The notes beneath the pieces are model-generated. The model made no database searches, was not told the DNA's origin, and saw only the letters and a list, made by a program, of their open reading frames with translations. From an uncultured Schlesneria sp. (GTDB lineage: Bacteria > Planctomycetota > Planctomycetia > Planctomycetales > Planctomycetaceae), in contig CAIMFH010000016.1 of the NCBI GenBank assembly GCA_903840265.1, positions 1 through 57,379 of the forward strand: a DNA stretch of 57,379 nucleotides, in the 5' to 3' direction. The position numbers were made by a program, and so were the translations under genes. Within the stretch, counting starts at the first letter, position 1; the number at the start of each line of letters is the position of its first letter. Of the stretch, positions 8,940 through 16,493 are shown piece after piece.

Positions 8940-9161
8940 ATGAATCCTCCTCTCGACCCGCGCCGCATCGAATTGCTCGACCCCGAGGTGGTGGCGATGC
9001 TCAAGGCCAAGTCGCCTGCCGAGAAGATGGAGATGGCGTTTGAGGTGCAGAAGTTGGCGCGTGGAGTGCTCCTCAGTCGCATTCGTAGTCAGCATCCGGA
9101 ATGGACGCCTCTGGAGATCGACGAAGCGGTTGCACAGAGGATGAACCGTGCAGAGCGGTGA
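8940..9161 (+). CDS. Rv0078B-type antitoxin-like small protein
   Basis: A 73-residue helical protein with the sequence style of the Rv0078B-related antitoxin family: a start of RRIELLDPEVVAMLKAKSPA, then EKMEMAFEVQKLARGVLLSR and a C-terminal HPEWTPLEIDEAV block. The downstream nucleotidyltransferase starts 14 bases inside its end, the usual antitoxin-first overlapping layout of a toxin-antitoxin pair. In the mycobacterial Rv0078B/Rv0078A pair the partner is a nucleotidyltransferase-fold toxin. ATG 8940 is preferred to the longer frame from 8886, whose extra residues (rich in Phe and Arg) look non-coding. The family match is from memory of motifs, not a search. Confidence 0.65.
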   Translation: MNPPLDPRRIELLDPEVVAMLKAKSPAEKMEMAFEVQKLARGVLLSRIRSQHPEWTPLEIDEAVAQRMNRAER

Positions 9162-9720
9162 ACTGCTGGCGACGGCGATTCGTGCTGCCGAGACGCTTGG
9201 CATTCCCTATATGCTCGTTGGTTCTCTCGCCAGCATGCGCTACGGTGAGCCACGACTGACGCTCGATTTCGATATCGTCGTGGATCTCAACTTTGCGTCC
9301 GCCGAAAAGCTTTGTCAGGCTTTCGATGGTCCCGACTTCTACGTCAGCCTGCCTGCCGCTATTGAAGCGGTGCGGCATCGGAAGTAGTTCAATGTTCTGC
9401 ATCGCAAATCAGGGATGAAGATCGACTTCATGATCGCTCGGCAGGATGAATGGGGCCGTCGGCAACTCGAACGGCGACGCAACGTGGAGTTGTATCCGGG
9501 TCAACAATGCGACATTGCCGCGCCCGAGGATGTGATCCTCGGCAAACTGCTGTACTACCGCGAAGGCCAATCAGACAAGCACCTGCGAGACATCGCCGCC
9601 ATGCTCCAGACCAGCGGTGACGAGATTGATCGAGCCGACATCGCCGCATGGGCCACAAGGCTCGATGTGCTCGACATCTGGCAGGCCATCGTCGCGCGAG
9701 TTGATGCCGCGCCAAAGTAG
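9148..9720 (+). pseudogene. Nucleotidyltransferase-fold toxin-like gene interrupted by an in-frame TAG
   Basis: The GTG at 9148 has AGAGG 7 bases upstream. The N-terminal part holds the nucleotidyltransferase signature: VGSLASMRYG, then after about ten residues the paired acids in LDFDIVVDL. The frame stops at TAG 9385-9387 just after VRHRK, but the same frame resumes immediately with FNVLH and continues with an acidic KIDFMIAR strand and an alpha-helical C-terminus to 9720. The total of about 190 codons matches a full-length member of this family. One point mutation (for example CAG or AAG to TAG) explains the break. The antitoxin gene upstream is intact. Possibilities are a dead toxin, a sequencing error, or two separately translated halves (an ATG exists at 9415). 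Confidence 0.8.
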
Positions 9721-9722
9721 TA

Positions 9723-9739
9723 GGCACACTCCGTGTGCC
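9723..9739. repeat. GGCACAC/GTGTGCC hairpin repeat, copy 1
   Basis: A perfect 7-bp stem with a 3-base loop, starting three bases after the nucleotidyltransferase stop. A near copy (GGCAAAC GGA GTGTGCC) occurs at 28334-28350 just after the stop of an ABC permease gene. The placement suggests a 3'-end element. Confidence 0.65.
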
Positions 9740-9753
9740 GCGTCTCCCAAGTA

Positions 9754-9870
9754 GCCTTCTCGCTCCGCCGAGAAGTAAGCCAACCGCGAATCCGCGCCCT
9801 GAATGTCTCGGAACGGGATGGCGATCAGAACGTCGCGTTCATCGGCTTCATTCTCGCAGAGCGAGAAGGC
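9754..9870. repeat. 12-bp inverted repeat between convergent genes
   Basis: GCCTTCTCGCTC (9754-9765) is the exact inverse of GAGCGAGAAGGC (9859-9870). The left arm also starts a shorter local hairpin (CTTCTCG...CGAGAAG). The unit fills the gap between the nucleotidyltransferase and the convergent DUF1559 gene. The internal 90 bases contain no gene. It could be a small non-autonomous repeat or a bidirectional terminator. Confidence 0.55.
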
Positions 9871-9903
9871 TAGCAAAACGCGATCACTGCTCGGTCGCTT
9901 GCC

Positions 9904-10830
9904 TTAGTATTCTCCAATCACCTGACCATCGCTGATCGAAGCGAGTCTGGTGTAGGTCGTGCGATCGACGTTTTCGCTGATGAATCGGACAGAGCCATCT
10001 CCCATCAGAAAATGGCAGCCGCCCGTATGCATGCTGCCAAAGTCCAGAGTCTGCGTGTTGATATCGGTCGTTCTGGCGTTGATCGGTAAAGCGGAATTGC
10101 AGACGCCACCGTTGTCATCTCCGAAGTCCACAACACCCGCCCAGATCGCATCGCCACCGATATGCAAGCCATTGACCAGTCCCGGAGATTGTCGTTCGCC
10201 GATCAGAAACGCATTGCTGAGGCCATCTGAGAAGTCTCGAAAACTTCGGCAGGCGGGGGGATTGCCGGACAGATCGTACCAGGGAAACGCGCCATCGACG
10301 GGATTCGTTGAGTCTGTGCCCTGTACGGAAGGGTAGTTCGACTTTCCGTACGGTTCTGCCCCTGATCCGTAAAAGTCGGTGAGGTTCACAATCGCCGGAC
10401 CCGAGTCCGAGGGACAGCGGTAGACGGTCAGGGTCGAAGAGAGAGCATTGGGGGGCGTGAAGGACTCCATGTGAGCGCTGAAACCAGTGGCGGGGGTGCC
10501 GCCAGGATAGGATTTTCCCACGGTGCTGCCCAAGAGGTTGTACAGCGGGGCCTGATCAAGAAAGGGAAGGATCATGGTCCCCCATCCCCATTCATTCTGG
10601 TGGATCAGACCTGCGGGGATGCGAGACAACGTCTCGTGGTAACCATGCAGCGCCAGGCCGAGCTGCTTCAAGTTGTTTTTGCACTGCGTTCGCCGCGCGG
10701 CTTCTCTGGCCTGTTGCACGGCTGGCAATAGCAAGGCGATCAAAACCGCGATGATCGCGATGACAACCAGGAGTTCGATCAGAGTAAAACCGGCCGTCCG
10801 ATGACGCCCAGGCATCGTTCGCTGTTGCAC
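9904..10830 (-). CDS. DUF1559 prepilin-like secreted protein
   Basis: An intact DUF1559 protein of about 308 residues. [20 protein letters not shown] is the prepilin-type cleavage and membrane segment, followed by the family block [20 protein letters not shown] and [13 protein letters not shown]. The C-terminus has the expected [20 protein letters not shown] and ends in [11 protein letters not shown] 10830 is chosen because GGAGAG lies about 5-8 bases upstream; an ATG 15 bases further in is the alternative, and the frame extension to 10983 has no ribosome-binding site. The protein should be exported and processed by a prepilin peptidase. No lipoprotein partner lies next to it, unlike the other two copies. 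Function unknown. Confidence 0.9.
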   Translation of the reverse strand: MQQRTMPGRHRTAGFTLIELLVVIAIIAVLIALLLPAVQQAREAARRTQCKNNLKQLGLALHGYHETLSRIPAGLIHQNEWGWGTMILPFLDQAPLYNLLGSTVGKSYPGGTPATGFSAHMESFTPPNALSSTLTVYRCPSDSGPAIVNLTDFYGSGAEPYGKSNYPSVQGTDSTNPVDGAFPWYDLSGNPPACRSFRDFSDGLSNAFLIGERQSPGLVNGLHIGGDAIWAGVVDFGDDNGGVCNSALPINARTTDINTQTLDFGSMHTGGCHFLMGDGSVRFISENVDRTTYTRLASISDGQVIGEY

Positions 10831-11113
10831 TGTTCTCTCCTCATAGCCGGGATCAATCGGCACTGAACGTCCCAGCGAGCGATGCATCGCGGTTGTGCCT
10901 GCCTTCATGAAAAAAGCTAACCATGCGTCGTGGCAATAACAATGCCACTTCAGGTGTAGGAAGGTCGATTTGGTGACGTACATTCAATGTCGACAGCGCA
11001 CTCCAAGTTTTGAACGCGGCATAGGGCGTTTTGCTGGGCCGGTGCAGCTCGCTTGGTCTCAGAAATTGATCTGTCACAAAACACGCACTTTTTTGAGGAA
11101 AATTGCAAAAAAC

Positions 11114-11167
11114 AGGGTCGTTTTGTCCCCCATTGTCAAATTCTGTCCTGGGCTGTCAATTTTTGTC
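11114..11167. promoter_or_regulatory. Three repeats phased at 20 bp
   Basis: TGTCAAATTCTGTC (11134-11147) and TGTCAATTTTTGTC (11154-11167) match at 12 of 14 positions and are exactly 20 bp apart. A third, weaker unit ending TTTTGTC (11121-11127) keeps the same phase. A spacing of two helical turns places the sites on one face of the DNA, as expected for cooperative protein binding. They lie about 290-340 bases upstream of the DUF1559 start and 140 bases before the orphan terminator. Confidence 0.45.
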
Positions 11168-11307
11168 AGTGACGTCGAACGGCGAAGAGACTACCTCGAG
11201 CCATTATTTTTGGCATTGCGCCGAAATAGTCGAAACAGGGTCTAGATCGAGTCACACGGGATCGGGGATAATCGGACGACGAAATGAACTTCTGAGTGGA
11301 CCGTAAC

Positions 11308-11363
11308 AACCGGCCACACCTGCTGACCTCCCTGCCGAGGTCGACGAGTGTGGCCGGTTTTTT
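11308..11363 (+). terminator. Strong intrinsic terminator with no gene upstream
   Basis: AACCGGCCACAC (11308-11319) pairs perfectly with GTGTGGCCGGTT (11348-11359), followed by a T-run. Within the loop, GACCTC and GAGGTC form a second inner stem. This is the clearest rho-independent terminator in the window, and no protein gene reads into it on the plus strand. It may mark the 3' end of a small RNA beginning somewhere after 10,990. Confidence 0.75.
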
Positions 11364-12005
11364 GTTGTGCTCTTGGACGGCGAAATTGCGAATGGGGAGC
11401 GGAATGTGATCCAAATCGATGTGAAAACGGCAACCGCAGTCGAGTCTGACCGGATTTGTCAGTACTGCCAATTCGTAATGAAGCAAGGGCGACGATTTCG
11501 AGACGGAAATCGATGCCGCCACGTAATCCGAAGTCCTGACAGCAATGTCAGTTGCTGCGATCGGTCTGAACGGAAAATTGCGCTGAAATCTCAGTGTCAG
11601 AATAGATACCCCCCCCGAAAACCCTGCCAAATCCTGCCAAATGGAGGTTCTGTCGGACGCGAGCTTGCTGTTGTCGTCTGCGATCGATCCCTGTTCGTGT
11701 TACGACCCGCAAAATCGGCACACCGGCCATAGACGGTCGTTGACTGAGGCCGTTTTCGTCCGCGACAGAGCGATGCGTGTAGCGTTGTTCGCGAAACTGC
11801 CGACGAAAGGGAGGATAGTTTCCCGCGCACCAATTCCGCGCCGATACCCAATTGACTCTGGTTGCGCGGCAGCATTAGGATTTATGTAACCGACAAACTC
11901 ATTTCCAAACCAATCAAACCCAACAGCGTCGAGTGACGTATATTTGGGAATGGCTCCCTGTAGAACTTAACTTTCGATGCAGCCTGACCTGACGGGACGC
12001 GGTTC

Positions 12006-12677
12006 ATGAATAGTCTTGGCAAAATCCTGGTGGTATTCGTGACGGCAGCCAGCCTGGGTTTTGTCGCGTTCACGATGTCACTCGTCTCCGGCGGCCCAAA
12101 TTGGAAGGCCGAGATGCAGTCGCCCGAGTTAACGGATGATTTCGTCTTCACGATCACTCCCGGTGAAAAGACGACTTACGCAGTCAAGACTCGAAAGACG
12201 GATCAGCCGGTTGGTTCTGCAACTCCCGTGATGGCCGAAGCGGTGGTGGCGGCTCGCAAGAAGCAGGTCGACGATGCGAAGGCCGAAGAAACTCGGCTGA
12301 ACGCAGACGTGGCTCGCCTGCAACCCATCATTAAAGAGATCAAAGATCTGATTCCGCCTGACAAAGCAGGAATGGCGGCACGAGCTCAATTCCTCGACAA
12401 GCTGCTGACCAAGATCAGCGGCGATATTCAGAACACGACTCAGGAAATCGCCACGAAAGCGACCGCGATTCAGCAGATCCAAAAGACGGCTCAAGAACGC
12501 CGTGATGAAGGATTTCGCCTGAAAAATCAGCTCGAATTGATGCGGACGGACTTGTTTGTGTCCCTGGCACAGCAAAAGATTCTGGAAGATGAACTGGTTC
12601 GTGTGGAAGAGAACCAGAAGCGACTTGAACGACGCAGCGAACAACTGCAGAAACAAGTTGAGCCCTACGAGAAATAA
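12006..12677 (+). CDS. Membrane-anchored coiled-coil protein upstream of the mre cluster (paralogue 1)
   Basis: A 223-residue protein starting MNSLGKILVVFVTAASLGFV, an uncleaved signal anchor or single membrane helix. About 60 polar residues follow, then a long heptad-rich coiled coil (for example VDDAKAEETRLNADVARLQ and LEDELVRVEENQKRLERRSE) to the end. The N-terminal sequence matches that of the next gene (GKILVV followed by a similar hydrophobic helix), so the two are likely paralogues or bind the same membrane partner. The gap to the next gene is 96 bases, all on the plus strand leading into mreB. I know no named family for it. A role in cell-wall elongation is inferred from position. Confidence 0.75.
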   Translation: MNSLGKILVVFVTAASLGFVAFTMSLVSGGPNWKAEMQSPELTDDFVFTITPGEKTTYAVKTRKTDQPVGSATPVMAEAVVAARKKQVDDAKAEETRLNADVARLQPIIKEIKDLIPPDKAGMAARAQFLDKLLTKISGDIQNTTQEIATKATAIQQIQKTAQERRDEGFRLKNQLELMRTDLFVSLAQQKILEDELVRVEENQKRLERRSEQLQKQVEPYEK

Positions 12678-12773
12678 GTCGCGGTATTTGTCCGAGCAAG
12701 GGGTCGAGGAACGACCGTCACTTGGAATTGCAGTGGCAAGTTGACGTTGAAAAACTGACGGTGAGGTGACTCC

Positions 12774-13625
12774 ATGACGACAGTCGGCAAAATTCTGGTC
12801 GTGTTGCATCTGGTGCTAAGCATCATGTTCATGGCGTTCGCTGGGGCCGTGTTCACGGCGCAGAAGAACTGGCGAACGAATGCGCTGGCCACTCAGGCTT
12901 CGTTGGCAAAGGCCAACACCAAGCTGAAAGATCAGCTCACCGAGTTCGAACGCGAACGAACCGACACTCAGGTCAAGACCGACAAGCTGAATGATCAGAT
13001 CATGAAGCTGACCTCGGAAAAGGGAACGCTGACCACTCAGGTGCTGGCGTTGACGGCAGATAACGAACGCCTCCAACTGACGAATGATCAGGTTGAAGGT
13101 CAGGCTCAACTGCAGACAGTGGAAGCGACCGAGCGAACTGCCGAATCGACCTTGCAACGCAATCAAAACGCCACGACGTACCAATGGCGTGAACAACTGA
13201 ATAAGAAGGTCCACGAACTCGAAGATACCGTGTTCGCCAAAGACCAGGAAATGCAGCAGTTGAACGACCGCCATGAGCGGGTTCTGAAAGATCTGCAGAC
13301 GATGAAGATATATATGGGTAGCTTACGATTGCCAACTGATCCTAAGCTGATGATTGCCAAAACGACACCTCCACCTCCATTGGAAGGCCGAGTTGTCGAT
13401 TACGTCAAGGAAAAGAAGGGCAATACGGAACTGGTCGAAGTTTCGTTGGGCAGCGATGATGGACTCAGCGTCGGCCATACGATGACGGTCTACAATCGCG
13501 AAGGCCGCTATTTGGGACAGATTCGTCTGACGCTGGTGAACGCCGACAAGGCGGTCGGCATCGTGACGCTCAAGGAAAAGAACACCGTCATTCAGAAGGG
13601 CGACAATGTCACCACGAAGCTCTGA
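12774..13625 (+). CDS. MreC-like architecture protein: membrane anchor, coiled coil and C-terminal beta domain (paralogue 2)
   Basis: A 283-residue protein. Residues 1-30 (MTTVGKILVVLHLVLSIMFM...) form a membrane anchor like that of the gene before it. Residues about 35-190 are a heptad-rich coiled coil. After a PPPP linker the last 85 residues look like a small beta-barrel: VEVSLGSDDGLSVGHTMTVY, then YLGQIRLTLVNADKAVGIV and IQKGDNVTTKL. The phrase 'GSDDGLSVG' parallels 'GRDGDLSPEDG' in the MreC encoded downstream, and the overall plan (anchor, coiled coil, beta domain) is that of MreC. The end overlaps a 46-residue membrane protein gene by 20 bases. It is probably a periplasmic scaffold acting with MreBCD. 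The similarity is read by eye. Confidence 0.75.
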   Translation: MTTVGKILVVLHLVLSIMFMAFAGAVFTAQKNWRTNALATQASLAKANTKLKDQLTEFERERTDTQVKTDKLNDQIMKLTSEKGTLTTQVLALTADNERLQLTNDQVEGQAQLQTVEATERTAESTLQRNQNATTYQWREQLNKKVHELEDTVFAKDQEMQQLNDRHERVLKDLQTMKIYMGSLRLPTDPKLMIAKTTPPPPLEGRVVDYVKEKKGNTELVEVSLGSDDGLSVGHTMTVYNREGRYLGQIRLTLVNADKAVGIVTLKEKNTVIQKGDNVTTKL

Positions 13626-13746
13626 TAACGCGCCGGCTCCCGATGTCTACGTCTCGTTGCTGTGGGTCTCGCTGGCCGCATTGCTGACGGGAATCGTCTT
13701 CCTCGTCATGGCCCTGTCGGCCTACGATTGGAAACTGAGTCCCTGA
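13606..13746 (+). CDS. 46-residue single-pass membrane protein overlapping the coiled-coil gene
   Basis: The ATG at 13606 lies 20 bases inside the end of the preceding gene, in another frame, and the frame ends at TGA 13744-13746. The product has a 15-residue polar start (MSPRSSDNAPAPDVY), one strongly hydrophobic helix (VSLLWVSLAALLTGIVFLVM), and a short polar tail ending in DWKLSP. The in-frame overlap, the well-formed membrane helix and the lack of stops argue that it is real. It lies between the coiled-coil pair and mreB, so a small adaptor of the elongation machinery is a reasonable guess. AGAAGGG at 13595-13601 provides a ribosome-binding site. Confidence 0.7.
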   Translation: MSPRSSDNAPAPDVYVSLLWVSLAALLTGIVFLVMALSAYDWKLSP

Positions 13747-13880
13747 TCGGCAAATAGGACCGGTCCTGAACCCCGTCTTGCCGCGAACTCCGGCAGAAAC
13801 TACAACTCCGCCGGCGCAATGTTCCTCCATGGGAGGGGTCTGCGCCAAAGTTGCGTATTTTTCGCACGGCGGATGCACGG

Positions 13881-14930
13881 ATGCTCTATCGCCTTAAACG
13901 CTGGCTCAGCCCCGACTTGGCTATCGATCTCGGTACGGCCAATACGCTGATTGCCATCCAGGGAGAAGGGGTCGTCCTCGACGAACCGTCCGTGGTCGCG
14001 CTACAAAAAGGAACGCGGCGAGTCCTTGGTCGCGGGACCGCGGTCGGCAAGCTAGCTCGACAAATGCTCGGCCGGACTCCCGATTCGATCACCACAGTCA
14101 AGCCAATCCAGGACGGAGCCATCACCGACTTCGAACTGTGCGAAGCCATGCTGCGCTACTTCATTCGGAAGGCGGCCAGAACGACTCCCGGTATTCGTCC
14201 AAATGTTGTGATTGCTGTGCCCGGCGGGATCACGCAAGTCGAAAAGCGAGCTGTCTTTAACAGTGCCGAACGAGCAGGGGCCGGGCGAGTCTATCTCGTC
14301 TCGGAATCGAAAGCCGCCAGCATTGGAGCTGGCTTACCCATCGCTGAACCGATGGCGAACCTGATCTGTGAGATCGGTGGCGGGACCACGGAAGTCGCCG
14401 TCTTGAGCTTGGCCGAGATCGTTGCCAGCAAATCTTTACGCATCGCCGGCGACGACTTCGACCAGGCGATTGTCGACTATCTGAAGCGAAACTTCTCACT
14501 GCGGATCGGTGATCAAACCGCCGAGCAGTTGAAGATCCGCGTCGGTTCCGCGTACTCGTTGGACCAGGAGCAGACCAGCGAAGTGCGTGGACTTGATGTC
14601 GTCAGCGGGGTGCCTCGACGAGCCATTGTGACGAGTGAACAGATCCGCGAGGCATTGCGTGGTCCTCTGGAATCGGTGTTAAACGCGGTCAAGAGCGTGA
14701 TCGAACAATGCGATCCAGAACTGGTGGCGGACCTGTCTGATACCGGCATGGTGTTGTCCGGTGGTGGGGCCTTGTTGCCTGGGCTGGACCTGTTCTTTCG
14801 TGAGCACTTGGGCATTCCAGTTCGAGTAGCGGCTGATCCACAGCGAACTGTGATTCGCGGCACGGCTATTTGTGTCGAGCATCTGCACCAATGGAAAGAC
14901 AGTCTGGAAGCCAGCGATGGCAGCTTCTAA
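13881..14930 (+). CDS. mreB: Rod shape-determining protein MreB (bacterial actin)
   Basis: A 349-residue actin-fold ATPase that polymerises under the membrane and guides lateral wall synthesis. Visible motifs are the phosphate-1 loop DLAIDLGTANTLI near the N-terminus, VIAVPGGITQVEKRAV, the phosphate-2 loop ICEIGGGTTEVAVLSL, AGDDFDQAIVDYLKRNF, and the adenosine motif GMVLSGGGALLPGLD. The length is normal for the family. ATG 13881 is chosen because MreB proteins usually begin within a few residues of the amphipathic RLKRWLSPDLAIDLG segment. A TTG at 13851 follows GGGAGGGG but the spacing is long. The gene leads a tight mreB-mreC-mreD-mrdA run with gaps of 27-29 bases. Confidence 0.96.
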   Translation: MLYRLKRWLSPDLAIDLGTANTLIAIQGEGVVLDEPSVVALQKGTRRVLGRGTAVGKLARQMLGRTPDSITTVKPIQDGAITDFELCEAMLRYFIRKAARTTPGIRPNVVIAVPGGITQVEKRAVFNSAERAGAGRVYLVSESKAASIGAGLPIAEPMANLICEIGGGTTEVAVLSLAEIVASKSLRIAGDDFDQAIVDYLKRNFSLRIGDQTAEQLKIRVGSAYSLDQEQTSEVRGLDVVSGVPRRAIVTSEQIREALRGPLESVLNAVKSVIEQCDPELVADLSDTGMVLSGGGALLPGLDLFFREHLGIPVRVAADPQRTVIRGTAICVEHLHQWKDSLEASDGSF

Positions 14931-14957
14931 CGAAGGACCACGACCACGGGAGATTGA

Positions 14958-15899
14958 ATGTCGTCAATGAGCGGGCCATTAACTTGCGTGCTGGTTCTAG
15001 TCGGCGTGGGGCTGCACTTTGCTCCCGAGAACGTCGTGGCCCGAGTGCGCGCGGTCATAGCCGATTCATTGCGGCCTGGACAAGTGGCCGCTCGCGAAGT
15101 CACTGAGTTTGTTCGTGGCCACGGCAGCATGAACTTGACGAAGACTGATCGCGATCATCGTACTGAAGTGGATCGTCTGCGAGATCAACTGCAAGAGGAG
15201 CAGACTCAAACGGCGGCACTGCAGATTCGCCTCGCTCAACTCGCCGATCACAACTCTCGAACGGATTCGCTGCCCGAGACTATTCGCACATTGCCGCCGC
15301 TCGTCACGTCGTCGCTAATCGATGCGGCCGTCCTTGGTGATGCGGTTGCCGAGAAGTGGCGAAAAGGGAAGCTGCTGGATCGCGGACAAACGAGCGGCGT
15401 TCGAGAGACCGAGCTGGTGGTGAAGAGCAATCATGCGCTGGTCGATGTTGGCCGAGATGGTGATCTTTCGCCTGAAGATGGCGTTTTGTTAGGACGGTGT
15501 GTGATTGGGAAGGTCGAACGAGTTGGCCGCTGGACGAGTACGTTCCTGCTGCTGACTGATTCCGGCTACCGTGGCCGTGCCCAGTTGGTCCATCAAGCGG
15601 ACTCGGGATATGTGTTTGGAGCGAAGGGGATTCTGGAAGGGCAGGGTGAGCCGCTCTGTCGTCTCAAGGGAATCGCTTCTTCTGATTCGGTCACCGTCGG
15701 CGATGCCGTCTATGCCGCAACGCGGGAGGGACTGTCTTCGACTCCCTTGTACTACGGCCGAGTCGTCGAAGCTTCATTGGGCCCCTCTGATTCCGAATGG
15801 AAAGTCCTGGTCGAACCTGTTCCTGTTCCCAGCGATCTGCAAAGCGTCCAAATCATGCGAACTGCGGTGAACAACGAACGACTGACGGCCGAGCGATAA
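14958..15899 (+). CDS. mreC: Rod shape-determining protein MreC
   Basis: A 313-residue bitopic membrane protein that links MreB and MreD to the periplasmic wall synthases. It has an N-terminal membrane helix (SGPLTCVLVLVGVGLHF), a coiled coil at about residues 60-100 (RDHRTEVDRLRDQLQEEQTQ), and the paired beta-barrel region: VDVGRDGDLSPEDGVLLGRC, VIGKVERVGRWTSTFLLLTD, then GEPLCRLKGIASSDSVTVGD and YYGRVVEA. The length fits the family. GGGAG a few bases upstream supports ATG 14958. Sequence conservation is looser than in Proteobacteria, so the call also rests on its position between mreB and mreD. Confidence 0.88.
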   Translation: MSSMSGPLTCVLVLVGVGLHFAPENVVARVRAVIADSLRPGQVAAREVTEFVRGHGSMNLTKTDRDHRTEVDRLRDQLQEEQTQTAALQIRLAQLADHNSRTDSLPETIRTLPPLVTSSLIDAAVLGDAVAEKWRKGKLLDRGQTSGVRETELVVKSNHALVDVGRDGDLSPEDGVLLGRCVIGKVERVGRWTSTFLLLTDSGYRGRAQLVHQADSGYVFGAKGILEGQGEPLCRLKGIASSDSVTVGDAVYAATREGLSSTPLYYGRVVEASLGPSDSEWKVLVEPVPVPSDLQSVQIMRTAVNNERLTAER

Positions 15900-15927
15900 C
15901 TTGGGTGACGATTAAGGAACAGTAGCG

Positions 15928-16464
15928 TTGTTACGATTCGTGGGAGTTCTGGTGACGATCTACGTGGGCGTGGTCGCTCATTGTAGTGTCGTGCCTGCGG
16001 AAGTGGCCGGGATGGGTCGTCCCTTTTTGCCAGCACTGATCCTGGTCGTCATCGCCGCAGGTTGCGAAGCGTCGTTATCGATACTGCTGGCGGCGCTTCT
16101 TGGTTTGATCCTGGATGGTCTATCGACCGAACGCCTGGGTGTTCATCTGGCGTTGGCAGCGATGCTCGCCTTGGGCCTGCAGTTGCTGCAGCCGATGTGG
16201 CGATCGCGCAGTGCGCTGGGATTGATTGCGATGACGATCGTGACCTGTCTGGCGTGGCGCATGCTGGCTCCGATGGCGCTGGCGATGCTGTCAGATCGCA
16301 AGGTCAATCCGCATTCCTTGCTGACCTCTGCGGTGCAAGATTCGGCTTGGACCGCTGCCGTGGCGAGCGTATTGATTCTGCTGGCACGCGGACTGGTTGG
16401 TCAGAAAATACAGGTCCAGACGATCACAGAACGCTCGACGCAAAAGTGGGCCACGGCCCGCTAG
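15928..16464 (+). CDS. mreD: Rod shape-determining protein MreD
   Basis: A 178-residue polytopic membrane protein with five or six hydrophobic helices (for example FVGVLVTIYVGVVAHCSVV, PALILVVIAAGCEASLSILL, AALLGLILDGL, LALAAMLALGLQLLQ and VASVLILLARGL). The GLILDGLSTERLGVHL stretch resembles the conserved MreD loop after the third helix. The start is TTG 15928, with AAGGA about 9 bases upstream. It lies 28 bases after mreC and 29 before mrdA. MreD completes the MreBCD complex. Assignment rests on topology, length and gene order because MreD is poorly conserved. Confidence 0.82.
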   Translation: MLRFVGVLVTIYVGVVAHCSVVPAEVAGMGRPFLPALILVVIAAGCEASLSILLAALLGLILDGLSTERLGVHLALAAMLALGLQLLQPMWRSRSALGLIAMTIVTCLAWRMLAPMALAMLSDRKVNPHSLLTSAVQDSAWTAAVASVLILLARGLVGQKIQVQTITERSTQKWATAR

Positions 16465-16493
16465 TGTGAGGCACGACAGAAGAAGTCAGGTTC

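Larger units (their letters stand above)
10831..12005. other. Gene-poor region of about 1.2 kb
   Basis: No convincing protein gene. The open frames are short, overlap each other on both strands and lack ribosome-binding sites. The region holds three TTYTGTC motifs at exact 20-bp spacing (11114-11167), a strong intrinsic terminator with no gene in front of it (11308-11363) and a perfect 10-bp tandem duplication CCTGCCAAAT at 11623-11642. The last 40 bases before 12006 contain the leader of the coiled-coil gene. The region may carry an untranslated RNA. Confidence 0.5.

Noticed and set aside
11166-11630. Minus-strand frame of 154 codons in the gene-poor region
   Set aside because: It reads through the strong terminator hairpin, has no ribosome-binding site and shows no recognisable domain.
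11623-11642. Perfect 10-bp tandem duplication CCTGCCAAAT
   Set aside because: Only two units and no neighbouring repeats; not a CRISPR or iteron array. No CRISPR array occurs in the window.
12129-13274. Long minus-strand frames opposite the coiled-coil genes
   Set aside because: They mirror the heptad repeats of the real genes and are Phe/Leu/Gln-rich artefacts.
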